64,000 nt of DNA from contig JADLSH010000155.1 in the NCBI GenBank assembly GCA_016169945.1, positions 1,867,501-1,931,500 on the forward strand. The letters run 5' to 3'. A program made the translations under genes and the position numbers. Numbering within the stretch: position 1 is the stretch's first letter; every line of letters starts with the position of its first letter. The notes below the pieces were generated by a model, which did not search any database, was not told where the DNA came from, and was given only the letters and a program-made list of their open reading frames with translations. This DNA is from Trachythela sp. YZ-2020. Its lineage: Eukaryota > Cnidaria > Anthozoa > Malacalcyonacea > Clavulariidae. This document shows, piece after piece, positions 10,501 through 21,435 of this stretch.

Positions 10501-12646
10501 AAATAGCCTTTCAAGTACCTTCTATACAATTTTAAAAATACCAATGATATTTGAAAACCCAGACAGTTTAGCAAATTTTTAAATGGTCGATTCCACGCAT
10601 CGATGTTGATGGCAGATACTCTAAAATTTATATCTCAATAAACTAAGAGAAAAACTGCAAACGATGGAAAATATTATGCGGTTACATGAATCATCAATTG
10701 TCGTTTCTAATCTTGCAATATGACAAAAGTAAGATAGAATAAAGTACGGTAAGGTAAACATGTTATCATATATTATGAATAGATAGTTTGGTTTCGTGTG
10801 GAGCATAAAAAAGTATGTATTGCTGTTTTATCGGGCTTTTAGTCTAAATGGACAGGCATGTGGGGTATTTTCTTATCGTCATTATGTTCATATTTATATA
10901 AGCTCCTATCAAAGATTAAGTGAGTTCCAAGTAGCTTTTCCACATGTATAACTATAAACATAAGTATTCAACCATTACGTTAGTTTTATTCCCTGTGTAG
11001 CTAAAAACGTAAGAAATATATTTCTATTCCAATTACCCCGCAACGGCCTGCATAATGCCAAGGAACGCGTTGGCCATGGGCATAGTCCTTCCTTTTATTA
11101 AGTATGTTGGAAATGTGCGCAGTTTCATATACAGCATGAAGTACAATTTATCTCAATCTATATACGAAAACCAGCTTTTCGCATGTAACTTTACTTTAGC
11201 GAGTCTTCGACAATAACAGAGTTTTCATTAAAAATAGCGAACGCTGGTATTTGGACAATTAATAAGACATAATAATGATTGTAAAACTGATTATCCAATA
11301 ACAATAACTCCCTCTCAAACATTATTAAGCATGCATCAATCACTTATTGTGTGGTTTTTACAAAGCCCAGAAACAAGTAGTTAAATTGAAAAAGAGAGCT
11401 CTCATATGTCTACATAAATGTTCAAATAAGGCAAAGCTAAATCACTTCAGTTTATGATGTAGAAAGAACTCAAAGCATTTCGTTTTCACAAAAGGCACTG
11501 ACTGTGATATGCCAGAGTACAGCCAGACACTGACAGTATATGTCGATACTGTAACAATTTCCATACGACAGCTTGAAGAAATGTTGAACAAAACGTACTC
11601 CGAATAAAAGTATCTTAAATGTGCACTTCAAATTTAAATAATTAACAAGAAAACAACATGCCCGGCAATTGATTTGAATTCTATTTCAAAAACATCAAAC
11701 GATAATGCAAACGATCTTGTATTTAATGTTTATTACCTAAATTTTGGGTGCTTTGATTTGGAGTGAATTACCTGACTGTTATTAAGAGCATTGAGAGGTA
11801 CACATTGTTCTTCGACACTTTCAATTGAGCCTTTCCTCTTATTCCATGAAGCAGCTTCACCAATCAAGAACGTGTCAAGGACTGGGATACCACGACTTTT
11901 GGTATCATATTCGTTCAAAGCATTCAGCAACAACATTATCCAGATGGGCCTCTTCCTTCGCCAGTTCTTTGTCATTGACGTGAACAAACCTACTGGATTT
12001 AAAACCCTCGTTCGTTGTTCCTTTGGTATCCACTGAGGGAAGATGCTTTTAATGTAAGACAAGTGCCTTCGAATTCTTCTGAATAGGGTCCTTGGAATCA
12101 CTTCACGTAGCTGCATTCCTCCTGGGAGGATTTGACATTCAGCAAGCGTTTGTTGAGTCACTGAATCCGTTAGGTCCAGCTCGAAATAGATATTTTGTGA
12201 CCCGTAAAATGCCCGCTCACTATTCGCTGGAATATGATCCCATACTTTAGTATAGGGTACATGTATAGTACCAAAGAAGTACACCGGGGGATTTCGTTCC
12301 AATGCCCAAAGAAATGAATTCAGTTGTCGAGACTGCAAAGATAAATATATCAACTAAGATTAATTACTCGAAGTAAAAATTGTAATAAGTATTGTGTTTA
12401 ATTTCATATTGAAGTACACTTACCTTCTGGCTTGGGCATTCCCCTGTGCCATCGACATCTCGCTTCGTAATTCGTTGAATAAATTGTTGATCATTTTGCT
12501 AAAACGAAGATTTTGTAGTCGTTCAAGTAACAGAAATATATCAGTAATTAACTCTATTGAAGGTCAACACGGTAGTTACTCGAGTTAATTCTATATTTGC
12601 TTACCAAATTAACAAGTAACCAAAGCCACAGACCGTAAGTGGCCAT
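4388..12646 (-). CDS. TIKI/TRABD2-like Wnt-inactivating metalloprotease, at least six exons
   Basis: Exons on the minus strand are 12646-12605, 12498-12424, 12332-11772, 6772-6445, 5729-5639 and 4583-4392 (or 4388 if it ends at the in-frame TAA). All junctions are GT-AG and the phases agree throughout (0,0,0,1,2). The predicted protein is about 430 residues. It opens with a short hydrophobic signal peptide (MATYGLWLWLLVNL), followed by the TIKI core: FLWALER, then GTIHVPY with the first metal-binding His, YFELDLTD with the catalytic Glu, KRPIWIMLLLNAL, VEEQC, HYNCGDL, EELIYKRN, and AFGAGHFLG with the second His. A Lys/Arg-rich stretch precedes the TIKI C-terminal motif DNLWERI. In the known family these are membrane-associated enzymes of the secretory pathway that cleave the amino terminus of Wnt proteins. 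The hydrophobic C-terminal anchor of vertebrate TIKI is not encoded here, so a further exon below 4392 is likely. The gene looks intact, and intron 3 (about 5 kb) carries a transposon. Confidence 0.92.
5010..5271 (+). mobile_element. SINE-like retroposon in TIKI intron 5
   Basis: A tRNA-like head with a box A-like TGGCACAGTGGTTAA is followed by an AT-rich body and ends in a short (ATT)n tail at about 5257-5271. No clear box B remains, so the copy is old or the assignment is partial. Confidence 0.4.
5639..5729 (-). CDS. TIKI exon 5: catalytic HFLG motif
   Basis: Ninety-one bases run from a CAATTTAG acceptor to a CAG/GTAAGG donor. They encode HFLGNGSVIEILKTQG, the second histidine block of the family, and end in phase 2. 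The exon is too short to show up in an ORF scan and was placed by splice phase and homology. Confidence 0.92.
6445..6772 (-). CDS. TIKI exon 4: C-terminal half of the catalytic domain
   Basis: This exon is 328 bases from an ATTTCAG acceptor to a GCAG/GTATTA donor, phase 0 to phase 1. Recognisable TIKI blocks are ALNQTL, HYNCGDL, REELIYKRNRRMAKRV and FFFAFGAG. The last Gly codon is split, and exon 5 supplies the rest followed by HFLGNGSV with the catalytic His. Confidence 0.95.
6773..8080 (-). other. TIKI intron 3, part lacking other features
   Basis: Intronic sequence between exon 4 and the Mutator-like element. Nothing supported was seen. Confidence 0.6.
8081..9074. mobile_element. Mutator-like element (976 bp) with 9-bp target duplication, inside TIKI intron 3
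   Basis: The element spans 8090-9065. Both ends begin CTCTCTCCTTCGCAGA and the inverted arms run about 200 bases on the left and 170 on the right, both closing with CCTCTGCCAGATTT. Perfect 9-bp direct repeats CTATAGAGG flank it at 8081-8089 and 9066-9074. The terminus matches the element at 1702-2282, so they are one family. The 600-base interior is unrelated to that element and contains an open frame (separate entry). Confidence 0.88.
8422..8778 (-). CDS. Open frame inside the Mutator-like element, possibly a captured exon
   Basis: About 110 codons follow a good acceptor (GACTATCTTGCAG, near 8764) and end at a stop at 8422. The peptide has one strong hydrophobic segment (MLANVALIATVTISIVF) followed by a basic region rich in Lys and His. 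It does not resemble a transposase and I do not recognise it. Its position between the arms of a non-autonomous Mutator-like element suggests capture of a host terminal exon, but a host exon with the element assembled around it, or chance, is not excluded. Confidence 0.35.
   Translation of the reverse strand: MTILQSSFCSQWWTLTLCCLRLAFSKRIFDSVSEWQYMLANVALIATVTISIVFSRGLLQHYRTVHKQVKFNDKIVKEGALLLRTRIPHQKHCLKSEGKSLAKLASIFKFSNEITTRR
9075..11771 (-). other. TIKI intron 3, part lacking other features
   Basis: Intronic sequence between the Mutator-like element and exon 3. A 107-codon minus-strand frame at 10283-9960 shows no domain and no splice context, and was not called. Confidence 0.6.
11772..12332 (-). 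CDS. TIKI exon 3: N-terminal half of the TraB/TIKI catalytic domain
   Basis: This exon is 187 codons from a TTTGCAG acceptor to a CAG/GTAATT donor, open throughout. It contains GTIHVPYTKVW and YFELDLTD (metal-ligand and catalytic regions), the RIRRHLSYIK segment, RKRPIWIMLLLNAL and RGIPVLD, and ends at LNNSQ, exactly where exon 4 continues with VIIALNQTL. Confidence 0.95.
12424..12498 (-). CDS. TIKI exon 2: linker after the signal peptide
   Basis: Seventy-five bases (25 codons) lie between a TTTTAG acceptor and a GTAAGT donor, ending in ECPSQK. This joins in phase 0 to SRQLNSFLW of exon 3, the usual start of the TIKI catalytic region. Confidence 0.8.
12605..12646 (-). CDS. TIKI exon 1: start codon and signal peptide
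   Basis: The ATG at 12646 opens 14 codons, mostly Leu/Trp/Val, ending at a GTAAGC donor in phase 0. It was chosen because exon 2 begins in phase 0 after a TTTTAG acceptor 106 bases away and the family needs a signal peptide here. No other upstream ATG in this frame was seen. Confidence 0.7.
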
Positions 12647-13942
12647 TTGTTAATGTCTATGAGAAATTATCGAGTGCGTGATAATAACATATAATCAATG
12701 TGAACTTCCAAAACGCTTCGAACATGTTTACTTTGTACTCAGCGAGTCTTCGGCCTATAGCTTTCGGCAGTTAACCTCGCTTAGCTACTGTCCGTCTTGT
12801 ATAATGCTGAAACAAAAGACAAGAGATTAATCAACTTAATGTCTTCTCTAATTGGTCCTTTGCGCTTCTTTCGTCAATCTACTGCTCAATAAAAGGCACT
12901 CAACCACAGCAGGGAACCGACATTATATTACTGAATCAATGTATAATATATCGACCTTGAGATAAAAACGTAGAACCCCTACAGATATTTTATTTATATC
13001 TTACGCTTTTCTGTTTGCTGAGCAAGTCTATTTGAAAATGAATACAAAATCTATAGTATAGCAAAATTATAAAATAGCCCAACATCCGTTAAGGCACATA
13101 TTTGTAGATGATATGTAGATAATATGTTTTGTATAGGATTATTATATGGTAGCTTACCCAAATCTATAGCGCCAATCAGTTTTCTTAAATTTGACATTGT
13201 CCGTCCATCAGCGTTCGCTCTTCCTTAGCACATTCGATAGCCATGACTTTTTTTACAAAACTCAGTGTTCCAATATCTGTCCTGATTTATAATTCTATAT
13301 TTAATAGTATAAGCACGTACGATACGCATGCTTGATTTTAAATTGGTTTTGTTTATTCTCGTTTATTCATTTTAACTTTCTGATCTTATACCATTGACCT
13401 TTCCAATTTCCATACTGTTTATTTTATCATTTGATCTCAAATACTGAATTCCTAATATTTTAGAAATAAGACGTTCAAATTCGATTGCAGGTGTTTGTTT
13501 CTCCGTACTAAGTAAATATTTTGCCACTCGATATTTCGATCTATATAATTATAGGTACGCAGAATTGTTGTCTAATGCTTGAAACATACCGTCAATGTTG
13601 TTTACATAAGGTAAATACCAATCATTGACGGAATTGTCGATTTTCTTGGTATCGGAGGCTACTAAATTGCGAAACTTGTATCAGGTATTGCAAAAACCAT
13701 TCTCTTATTGATTCTAGCTAACACTGCTGAAAATGAATTCGCCCTTTCGGATTCCGGTTTGGCCTTTCTCCAATCGACTTATCGAGCCAAGGAGAACTAG
13801 TGGCGAGATTTTTCAATTTAATGCATCAAATTATCCTGTAATATTAAAGGGAATTTTTCTAGACAAGTGTTTTGGCACTGATCTCAGAACTGGAACTGGA
13901 TAGTGCTTATGCTATGCATAACCGAAACGAAGCATGTCGGTA
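12647..13942. other. Gene-free stretch upstream of TIKI
   Basis: This is the expected promoter side of the TIKI gene. No TATA box or other regulatory element can be assigned with confidence. Confidence 0.4.
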
Positions 13943-14048
13943 ATATCCTCATGTTTCGCGCACGAATATATACTTCTGTTTGATCTTGACCCGAATCCCC
14001 ACCCAATCCCTAATCCTAACTCTATTCTGCACGAAACATGAGGATATA
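13943..14048. mobile_element. Small MITE with telomere-like interior
   Basis: Inverted ends of about 22 bases (TATCCTCATGTTTCG left; its complement at 14028-14046) surround an interior of imperfect CCCTAATCCTAAC-type repeats. The design is the same as at 46484-46585. Confidence 0.55.
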
Positions 14049-14782
14049 ACCTAAAATGTCCGCCATTTTGGAGTTACCTACACGAATCTACTGTGACGTT
14101 GTTGCAACGACACAAACTGAGTGCGTAAAGTGAGTAAAGTGTTCAGATATGAATGGCCTCTCTTTCTTCCCAAATTTGACATTGAACTACTAATGGAGTC
14201 AATGTATATGCAATATTGCCTCCTCAAATCTTGAAACACAGCCGCGTAAAACTGTCTATGTACAACCAACTATTAGAATAGCCTATATGTGGTCAGTGTG
14301 GAAAGCTGCATGTATCTTTCAAGTTGTATGCAAACGAAATTTACTTGATAGTCAACCTACTTTAAATACTGAACAACTCGATTTGTAAAGATCTTCACAG
14401 CTTTAATTATTTCTTCTCATTACGAATATTCTGGCTTCAAAACCTACTTACTAAATTCAACAAAAAATCAGCGTGCAGTCATGAATGTTGCTTGAATCCC
14501 TATATTTATACTCGATTCCTATTGTAACTGAATAGACTGAACGGCACTAGCTGTTGCGGAATCATTGTCGCGACACAATGAATCTTTCGTTGCCAGATTA
14601 GTGTCAATGTTCCTCTATATTGTATTATATATCAGGCCAGAACTGAGAACCTGAAATTTTTATATCGTAAAATCTAAAATTTGTATCTGGTGAAAATCGG
14701 CCATCGGTAAAGCATGCATGTATATCATTGTTTACAAAATTAGCACTACATTGAAATTTCATGTGTCAAATGAGATGTTCCG

Positions 14783-14947
14783 ACTAAACACTAGCCTGCA
14801 TGGCAGGCGTTCTATTGTGGGGGAGGGAGTTTGTTTAGAGCGCGAGAGAGTTTTGTTTAGAGAGCGCGCTCTCAAAAAAATGCGCGCGCTCTAAACAACA
14901 CTCCTCCCCCCACAATAGAACGCCTGCCACGCAGGCTAACTAAACAC
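14783..14947. mobile_element. Fold-back MITE (147 bp) with 9-bp target duplication
   Basis: The element spans 14792-14938. Its ends are TAGCCTGCATGGCAGGCG and, inverted, TAGCCTGCGTGGCAGGCG, continuing into TTCTATTGTGGGGG. The centre is rich in GCGCGC. Perfect 9-bp direct repeats ACTAAACAC flank it at 14783-14791 and 14939-14947. It could extrude a long hairpin. Confidence 0.85.
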
Positions 14948-15204
14948 ATGAAATGCGAATTAAGTACTGTATATACGTGTGCAAATGGTACATGTGAGGC
15001 GCTTCAATAACATACATTGATTTCCGGCGATAAAGGAAATTATATAATCCCGTAGTCCACAATCCTTTAATCCAATCCTCTGAACTGAACAGGATAATTT
15101 GAAGCTTGTTAATTAATTAACGGAAACATGCAGATATAACATTGCTACATGCTCTTCTTCTGGTTTGTCGGTAAATGAATGAAATGGCCGAAGAAAAAAC
15201 ATTC

Positions 15205-15252
15205 ACCACCCAATGTTTCGACACTTTAGTCTGGTATCTTCATCAGTAGTGA
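15205..15252 (-). ncRNA. Hammerhead-ribozyme-like motif of a retroelement terminus
   Basis: The minus strand reads CTGATGA, then GATAC, a nine-base loop, GTGTC, then GAAAC. GATAC and GTGTC can pair, and CACTA before the core can pair with TGGTG after it. CUGAUGA and GAAAC are the conserved core of hammerhead ribozymes, often carried at Penelope-like element ends. One A between CUGAUGA and the stem spoils the standard first pair, so activity is doubtful. Confidence 0.35.
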
Positions 15253-15259
15253 TCTAAAG

Positions 15260-17180
15260 TCACTATAGTGGCTCGGTGATGACGTCATTGCCCGACAAAT
15301 TGAGGATACTTTTGTGGGAGATAGGTATCGTCATTCCTATTCCAAGGTTATATTTTTTGGCTATTTTTGCCCTTGTCATTTGTCAGCAAATTAAAATTCT
15401 TGCCTCAGTATGAGTACTAAAGCTCTAACTCATAACATCACTGGTTAATCACCAGTAAATGAGCATGCCGGGGCGTAGCAAGCATGTCGGAAGATCACGA
15501 CTTCCTAAGGATCACTTCACCTTTAAAAAAGTCCTTTGTTCTGTTTGTAAAGAGGAAAAATAATATGACTTTAGGATATATTTGGAAAACGTGGGAGCAC
15601 ATGCCCCCACGTACCTGCCAACATTCTAGGTGAATTTTACAACAGTCCAGAAATCTAGAACTACAGTATACATTCTACAGATTTCTACCAAATCTTAAGG
15701 TATAATTTATACCAAATCTTACTGAGAGAATGCATAATAAATAGCTGAAATACTGTTATTACTGTAAACATCACCGTCCAATTAAGTAAAATATTAATGT
15801 TCCGGAATTTCGTGCAATATCGCTGAACCGCTTGAACAAAGGAAACGTCGACCGATATCGTACAAAATTTCATTTGTGGACTATAGTATACTTTTCTAGA
15901 ATTCTCGTTTGATGTATACGTTTCTGAGCTACTGGTTACGCTGTTCTCAGCTGTAAATTAGACATCTGCATTCTGTACTTACTAACTGAATATTATAGAC
16001 GGACGGCCAAAGATCTGAAAGTTAGACTCTGATGGCATTTTTCGTTACAAGCTGCCAACTAGCATTTTCTTATTGTTTAAACATTGGTGAACAAGACCAG
16101 TATATGTGTTGGCACTTCTGATTTTGGCTTTACAGCCGAAGACTTGAGAATTTCGACATTTTACCTATTAAGACCAAAAATGTCTTAATAAACTATACCA
16201 TAAGAACGTTCGCAAAACTATATAATAAGACATATAAGCGATCTAGTGCGATTTTGCAAGTCGGTTTTGAGTTAAAGAAGGTTAAAATTGGCAAAATAGT
16301 AACTTAATGCATCACTAGGAGTTACTATCGCAAGGAAAATGCTGCCTTGACGCACAAACTGCATGGAAAATTCCTGAACATAATTAGTATTAAATATTGA
16401 ACTTATTGAAATTGCTAATGACACAGTGTATGTATTGATTTATTTTGCTGTCAAAACGTTGAGATTACAACACTGTGACTACAACACTATACTATTGTAA
16501 ATGGTAAAATACTGTAAAGTATTAAGCAAGATATCTGAGTACAGTGCTATTGTTAATGGAACTCTTGGTACCAACATCAAATGTTAATAGAAGTCATTGT
16601 TTACTTCAAAGTTGTCAATGGCATCTTGAATAACTAATTTGAAATCATAGAGGCAATGTCTTTTCAATATTTTTGTGGTGCAATTAGCCGGTTGTCTGTG
16701 TTCATAAGATATTGATAATGTTCAGCTGTACTGCCCAGTGAATTGTCGAAATACATGATTACAGCAAACCAACATAATCGTGTCTCTCTCCAAAACAACC
16801 TTGAAACACATTACACAGGATCTATACCCACATGACATGTTGGAAACACATAATTCCTCATAGCACCCCATAACAGATGATGTAATATACTGTATTAATA
16901 TTATTTTGAAACAACCACTTTGTTGAAGTAACTATACAAACTATATAACTGTGTAATCCAGCTTTTCAGATGGTACCAGTCAGTGTAATGATTAACATTA
17001 AGCTAAGTAAAAATTCCAAAACCCAAAACTATACAACAAAAAAGAAATATCTAGTACGTGAAATAACCTGTGAAAGCTAGGGAAAAAGGTGGAGGGATAC
17101 ATAAAATTTTAAAAAACGAAACTTACCATTTTATCTTGCCAACAATCACCTTTTCATGCATACAGTGTCAGTGATAAAGC
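15260..17180. other. Gene-free stretch
   Basis: Nothing supported was seen. Open frames are short and unrecognised. Confidence 0.5.
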
Positions 17181-17195
17181 TAAGAGTAAACCGCC

Positions 17196-17440
17196 ACAAT
17201 GGGTAGATCAATGTTATTTTGTGCCTCTATGGCCCCTACCAAAATGGGCAGATCAATGTTACTTTCCACCACAATGGGCAGATCAATGTTACTTTCCGCC
17301 ACAATGGCCAGATCAATGTTATTTTGTGCCTCAACGGGCAGGTCGATGTTAGTCTACGCCTGAACAGGGAAATCAATGCCTTTAGTGCCTCAGCCAACTC
17401 TCCAACAATAGGTAGATCGCTATTTATCGCCATCACAGAT
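17196..17440. repeat. 30-bp minisatellite
   Basis: About seven imperfect units built on ATGGGCAGATCAATGTTA lie in tandem at a period near 30 bases. Because 30 is a multiple of three, both strands stay open and give decapeptide repeats (NGQINVTFHH on plus; PLWWKVTLIC on minus). No evidence favours translation of either. Confidence 0.75.
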
Positions 17441-17755
17441 AAGGCAGCTGTTTTTGCCTGTACAGGCGATATCACAGATCCACATATCTCGTAAGAAAAC
17501 ATGTTCTTACCCCATGAAACACTGACAACAGTTGACAACTGTTGATATTGCCATTATCTAGTGCCTTTAAGTACATTTTGTCTCCTTGCAATAAGACATT
17601 ATTTCATGTTGTTTTGACCAATCGATCAGCGGGTTATTTTGGGCTGTTAAAATTGCCGATAAACTCATGAAAGCACATTGCTTCCCTCTAGATTGAACAC
17701 TAAATAGTTAATCGCCTTGATGTATGGCAGTAGAAAGAAATAGAGCCATACTTAC

Positions 17756-17945
17756 CTTTGATTTTCTGAAAATTTTCGATCTTTTCGCATTCGTATATTA
17801 TAAAGTTTTCAAAATCTTGATCGAGCACATGGAAAGAAACATGCATGCGTGCGCATACAATTACAATATCTCGTTCACTCCCCCTAATTTTAAAAAATGA
17901 CTTGAAGTGCGATCTTTTGCCCCGGAATTGGACAGAAATCTCCAT
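17756..17945 (-). CDS. Possible first exon of an unrecognised gene
   Basis: ATG at 17945 opens 63 codons that end at a consensus donor, CAAAG/GTAAGT, in phase 1. The peptide starts MEISVQFRGKRSHFKSFF and is hydrophilic apart from IVIVCARMHVSFHV. No family is recognised. A second open stretch on the same strand (17538-17236) follows, but its phase does not join cleanly. It may be a real first exon of a small gene or chance. Confidence 0.35.
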
Positions 17946-18362
17946 CGACCGACGCGAAGTCGACTTCTCGACAATACATAGATAAATCTAAAAATTTCGG
18001 CTTTAAAGAAAAAATCAGAGGTGTCAACAGAAATAGCCTATTCACCAATGCTTAAACTATAAGAAAATGCTATTTGGCGGCTTGTAACAAAAGATGCCAT
18101 CATATAATACATAATGGATACTTCTGAACACAATCTGTCAAAAAAATTATACTGTCATATACAATTAACCAATCATAAGTTCTTAGTAGGGTCACGCGCC
18201 TGTCCAATCTATCTGTTTATAGGTATAAAGTATGTTTCAAAAGTCGTATTTTGCATGTGCCGAATACAATTCGCATTAGATTCGATCGAAATATATTAGG
18301 TCGACGTCCGTTTCAAACGTCGAATTTTGCACCTGTCGAATTAAATAACATACTTGAAAATA

Positions 18363-18525
18363 TATTAAAAGTCAGTCAATGATCAAAAAGCTTTTTATGT
18401 ACTTTGTGGGTGGGGGGGTCATCTGAAAAATATCGTTATTTAAGGGTGGGCCACTGGGGAAAGGTTCAGTATACAGGAGTGGGCCATGCTAAAGATTTAA
18501 GAAGGCTCACTAAATCCCACCTAGT
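18363..18525. repeat. Dispersed repeat, copy 2
   Basis: This is the second copy of the 163-372 repeat in the same orientation. It is preceded by two imperfect copies of a short unit (TTTCAAAAGTCGTATTTTGC / TTTCAAACGTCGAATTTTGC) at about 18236 and 18312. Confidence 0.7.
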
Positions 18526-18771
18526 TATTAGAACTATTATAGCATCTCTAGTACTGCGTAAGTCTTATGGATGAGTCTGTCATTCAACGCGTTCAGGGTG
18601 ACCTTTGATGCATGTGATATAAGGTTTATTCTTCTGTGTGCTTCGCATCTGTTGGTATTTGTCTTTTTCTCAAGAGGAATAATGATTGCTTTAGTATATA
18701 GTCATATGGCCAAGTACCTGGTTCATGTATTTGATTTATCAGTTAAATTAGTTCATCCTTTGCTTTATTCC

Positions 18772-19380
18772 CTAGACCTTTTTGCAATTAACCTGTTTTT
18801 CCAGCACAGCCTCCTTCTTTTCTATTATTGAGGCTCTTTTCACTCTTTCCAATTTCATCTTTAAGAAAAGAAGGACCCAGACTGTCAATTGGTATTTGTT
18901 TTTAATATCCAAGAGGGTTTTCTGTTGGCTTTTCGTCTGCGCATGGAGACACTCGATATATTCTTTCCAACGAGCCCGTACATTAGCACTGTTTGTTAGT
19001 GGTGTTTCATCTTTACCTAAAATTGCTTGGGTGCCATTTCGAGCGTTCTTCTTCCCCGTCAGATCTTCAACTCTTTTATAGGAGAGATCGCTTCTACCTG
19101 TTTTAAACACAACATCTATCTCTCCACATCTTCTTAAAATCCATTTTTATCTTGCCTTGTTGGAGACTCGTCTAAGGTGGTTATTAAGCATTTTGTACAT
19201 TCTTGTTCCATCTTTTGTGTTCATTCTCTTCAATTTCTGCCTTTCATCCACTGTCGTCTTAAGGCACTCTTCTTTTTACGTGACCCACATGCTGATTATT
19301 TTTTCACTTTCGATGATCACTTCTTATAATTATATACGAAGTCATATGTCTTATACTAAGATATTTTCGCCTTAATATGC
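18772..19380 (-). pseudogene. LINE ORF2 fragment (RTE/CR1-like, pre-reverse-transcriptase region)
   Basis: The minus strand encodes blocks typical of the region between endonuclease and reverse transcriptase (LTGKKNARNGTQ, LGKDETPLTNSANVRARW, KEYIECL), with frameshifts and stops on both sides. It is a decayed retrotransposon piece with no host function implied. Confidence 0.7.
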
Positions 19381-20385
19381 AATCGTGCATCTTTCGATTG
19401 CCTTTCTAATTTTTTACATTCATGTAGCGTCTGGAATTTCCATTTCTCTCATGCCTTTGCTGCATTGATTTTTCTTCATCCATTTCCATTACTGCCAGGC
19501 ATGGTTCGATCCTGTACAGTGTGCGCGCGAATAGTAGCTGTGGCAATTTGTGACACAAATTCTGTATCTATATTGTTGGTCATGGTATACTGTAGTCTAT
19601 TTGATATCGTCTTCTATTACCAAGCGCCGACCATGTAGAACGTCGTCCATTTTTTTCCTCTCCTGAACGCTCTAAACGTCCCTCCGAAACTAAATGCTAT
19701 CTATATTTTCTATACTAAAGACAATAAATGAGAAATTACAAGCGAATGCCGTATGCGGACTGATTCAGCTCTTCGCTTTTTTTTTTGCAGACATGAGATA
19801 TTTTGCCAATAGCTTTCTCTACACAGTTGACAGTTCTGTATTTAAACGATTGTGGACTCGCTCAGAACAGTATCCAAAATGGTAGAATTTGAGACATGGA
19901 ATGCTACAATTAAAAAGAAAAATAGAATTAACTTTTTGTTTGCAACATAGACAATCATCACAATCGTCAAACGCTTGTTTTCATTTCTGATTATTCAAAA
20001 TTTGGGATGACCCACATTCGGATCAAAATTTGTAGAATTAAGTAAATAAGCTTTAATAAGTTGAGCCACGCCTTGCTATTCAGATTGCTTACTGTAATTA
20101 ATAGCTCAGTTATGAACATATTGCGCAATTTCTATATTCAGTTCGCTGTAAGAACTGTGGCAGTAATGGTAATCAGAAAGTAGAACGCAAATTGAGAAGG
20201 CTTTGCATAAATATAGGATAATGGCCGAGCGGGGGTGCGCTCGTTCTTGAATTTCAATTAAAGGCCGACCACGAATGCAAATAATTTAATAATCACTGCG
20301 AAATATTCATTGTCATTATCGCGTCAAAGTCTGCAGACTGGTAGTCGAAAGCTTCAGCGTATATTTAATACATATTTAGAATGAG
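19381..20385. other. Gene-free stretch
   Basis: Nothing supported was seen beyond short AT-rich frames. Confidence 0.5.
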
Positions 20386-20589
20386 AGGACGTCCAAAAAC
20401 TTATTATGAATATTATAATCCTGGGTATGGTTTCAACATACCTCATATCAATTATCATGTTGACGAGACAACACGATTTGAAACACAACTCACAAAAAAT
20501 GTCGACATCTATCCTAAATGCATCAACTGAAAAGGCAAAAACAAGATCATCTGAAGTTTATGATACTCCGAACGAATCAGAAGAAATAA

Positions 20590-20817
20590 ATGGAAACCAA
20601 GTCAAGAAATAAACCGTATCGACCAAATCTACGATATGGTGATATCCATGATGGCGAAATTAGACACGCTAGACGAGATATGGCGCACATGAAGGATTCA
20701 ATCGAATTCGCCCATGCAAAAGTGCGCAAACTAAAAGAAGAAGACGATAAGTCCAAAAGATCCGACGAGCTTAACGCACAGACGCTACAAGAGAGAGTCA
20801 TCGACCTCAAAGAAGTG
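20590..20817 (+). pseudogene. LINE ORF1 fragment: coiled-coil part
   Basis: A charged, heptad-like stretch (HARRDMAHMKDSIEFAHAKV) resembles the coiled-coil of L1/Tx1-type ORF1 proteins. The frame breaks off near 20818, where a fragment of another LINE starts, and the RNA-binding half of ORF1 resumes at 21436. Confidence 0.6.
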
Positions 20818-21425
20818 TAATTGACTTCCGTAGGAATGAAACTATCATCCCACCTCTTTAAATAAATGGTCATGAACTTGAAAGAATCTCATCTTATAAG
20901 TTACTTGGATTATGGGTTGATGATAACTTGAAGTGGAAATCTAACGTAGAATACTTGGTGAAAAAAGCTGCAAAATGTTTATTTCTTTTAAAAGTTTTGA
21001 AAAACTATAATGCTCCAACTCAAGATTTCAAAGTATTTTACATATCTATCATCGGATCAGCACTTGAATACTGTGCGCAGATATGGCATGGTAATTTAAC
21101 AATGGAACAATCACATGATCTTGAAAGAATTCAGAAACGAGCTATGCGTATAATCTACTCTAATTTAACTTATGAAGAAGCTTTACTGGAGTGTAATCTT
21201 GATACCTTGGAATTACGTAGGGAAGATTGATCCAAGTCATAAATTACATTATTTATTATCTGACAGAGTTGAGGAGATTAGGGATAGAATTACCAGATCG
21301 AACGGTGAAAATTTTACAATTTTAAATGTAGAACTGAACGTTATAAAAATAGTCCAACTGTATGTCGAATTGATAGATTTAATCAAACTTTATCTTAGAA
21401 GACTTTTTTTTTCTAATATATAGTT
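20818..21425 (+). pseudogene. CR1/Jockey-like LINE 3' fragment nested in an ORF1
   Basis: The end of a reverse-transcriptase ORF is recognisable (YKLLGLWVDDNLKW, GSALEYCAQIWHGNL, LERIQKRAMRIIYSN, DRVEEIRDR), with at least two frameshifts. It interrupts the ORF1-like sequence of a second element, which continues on both sides. The order of insertion is therefore readable. Confidence 0.75.
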
Positions 21426-21435
21426 TAAATAATAT

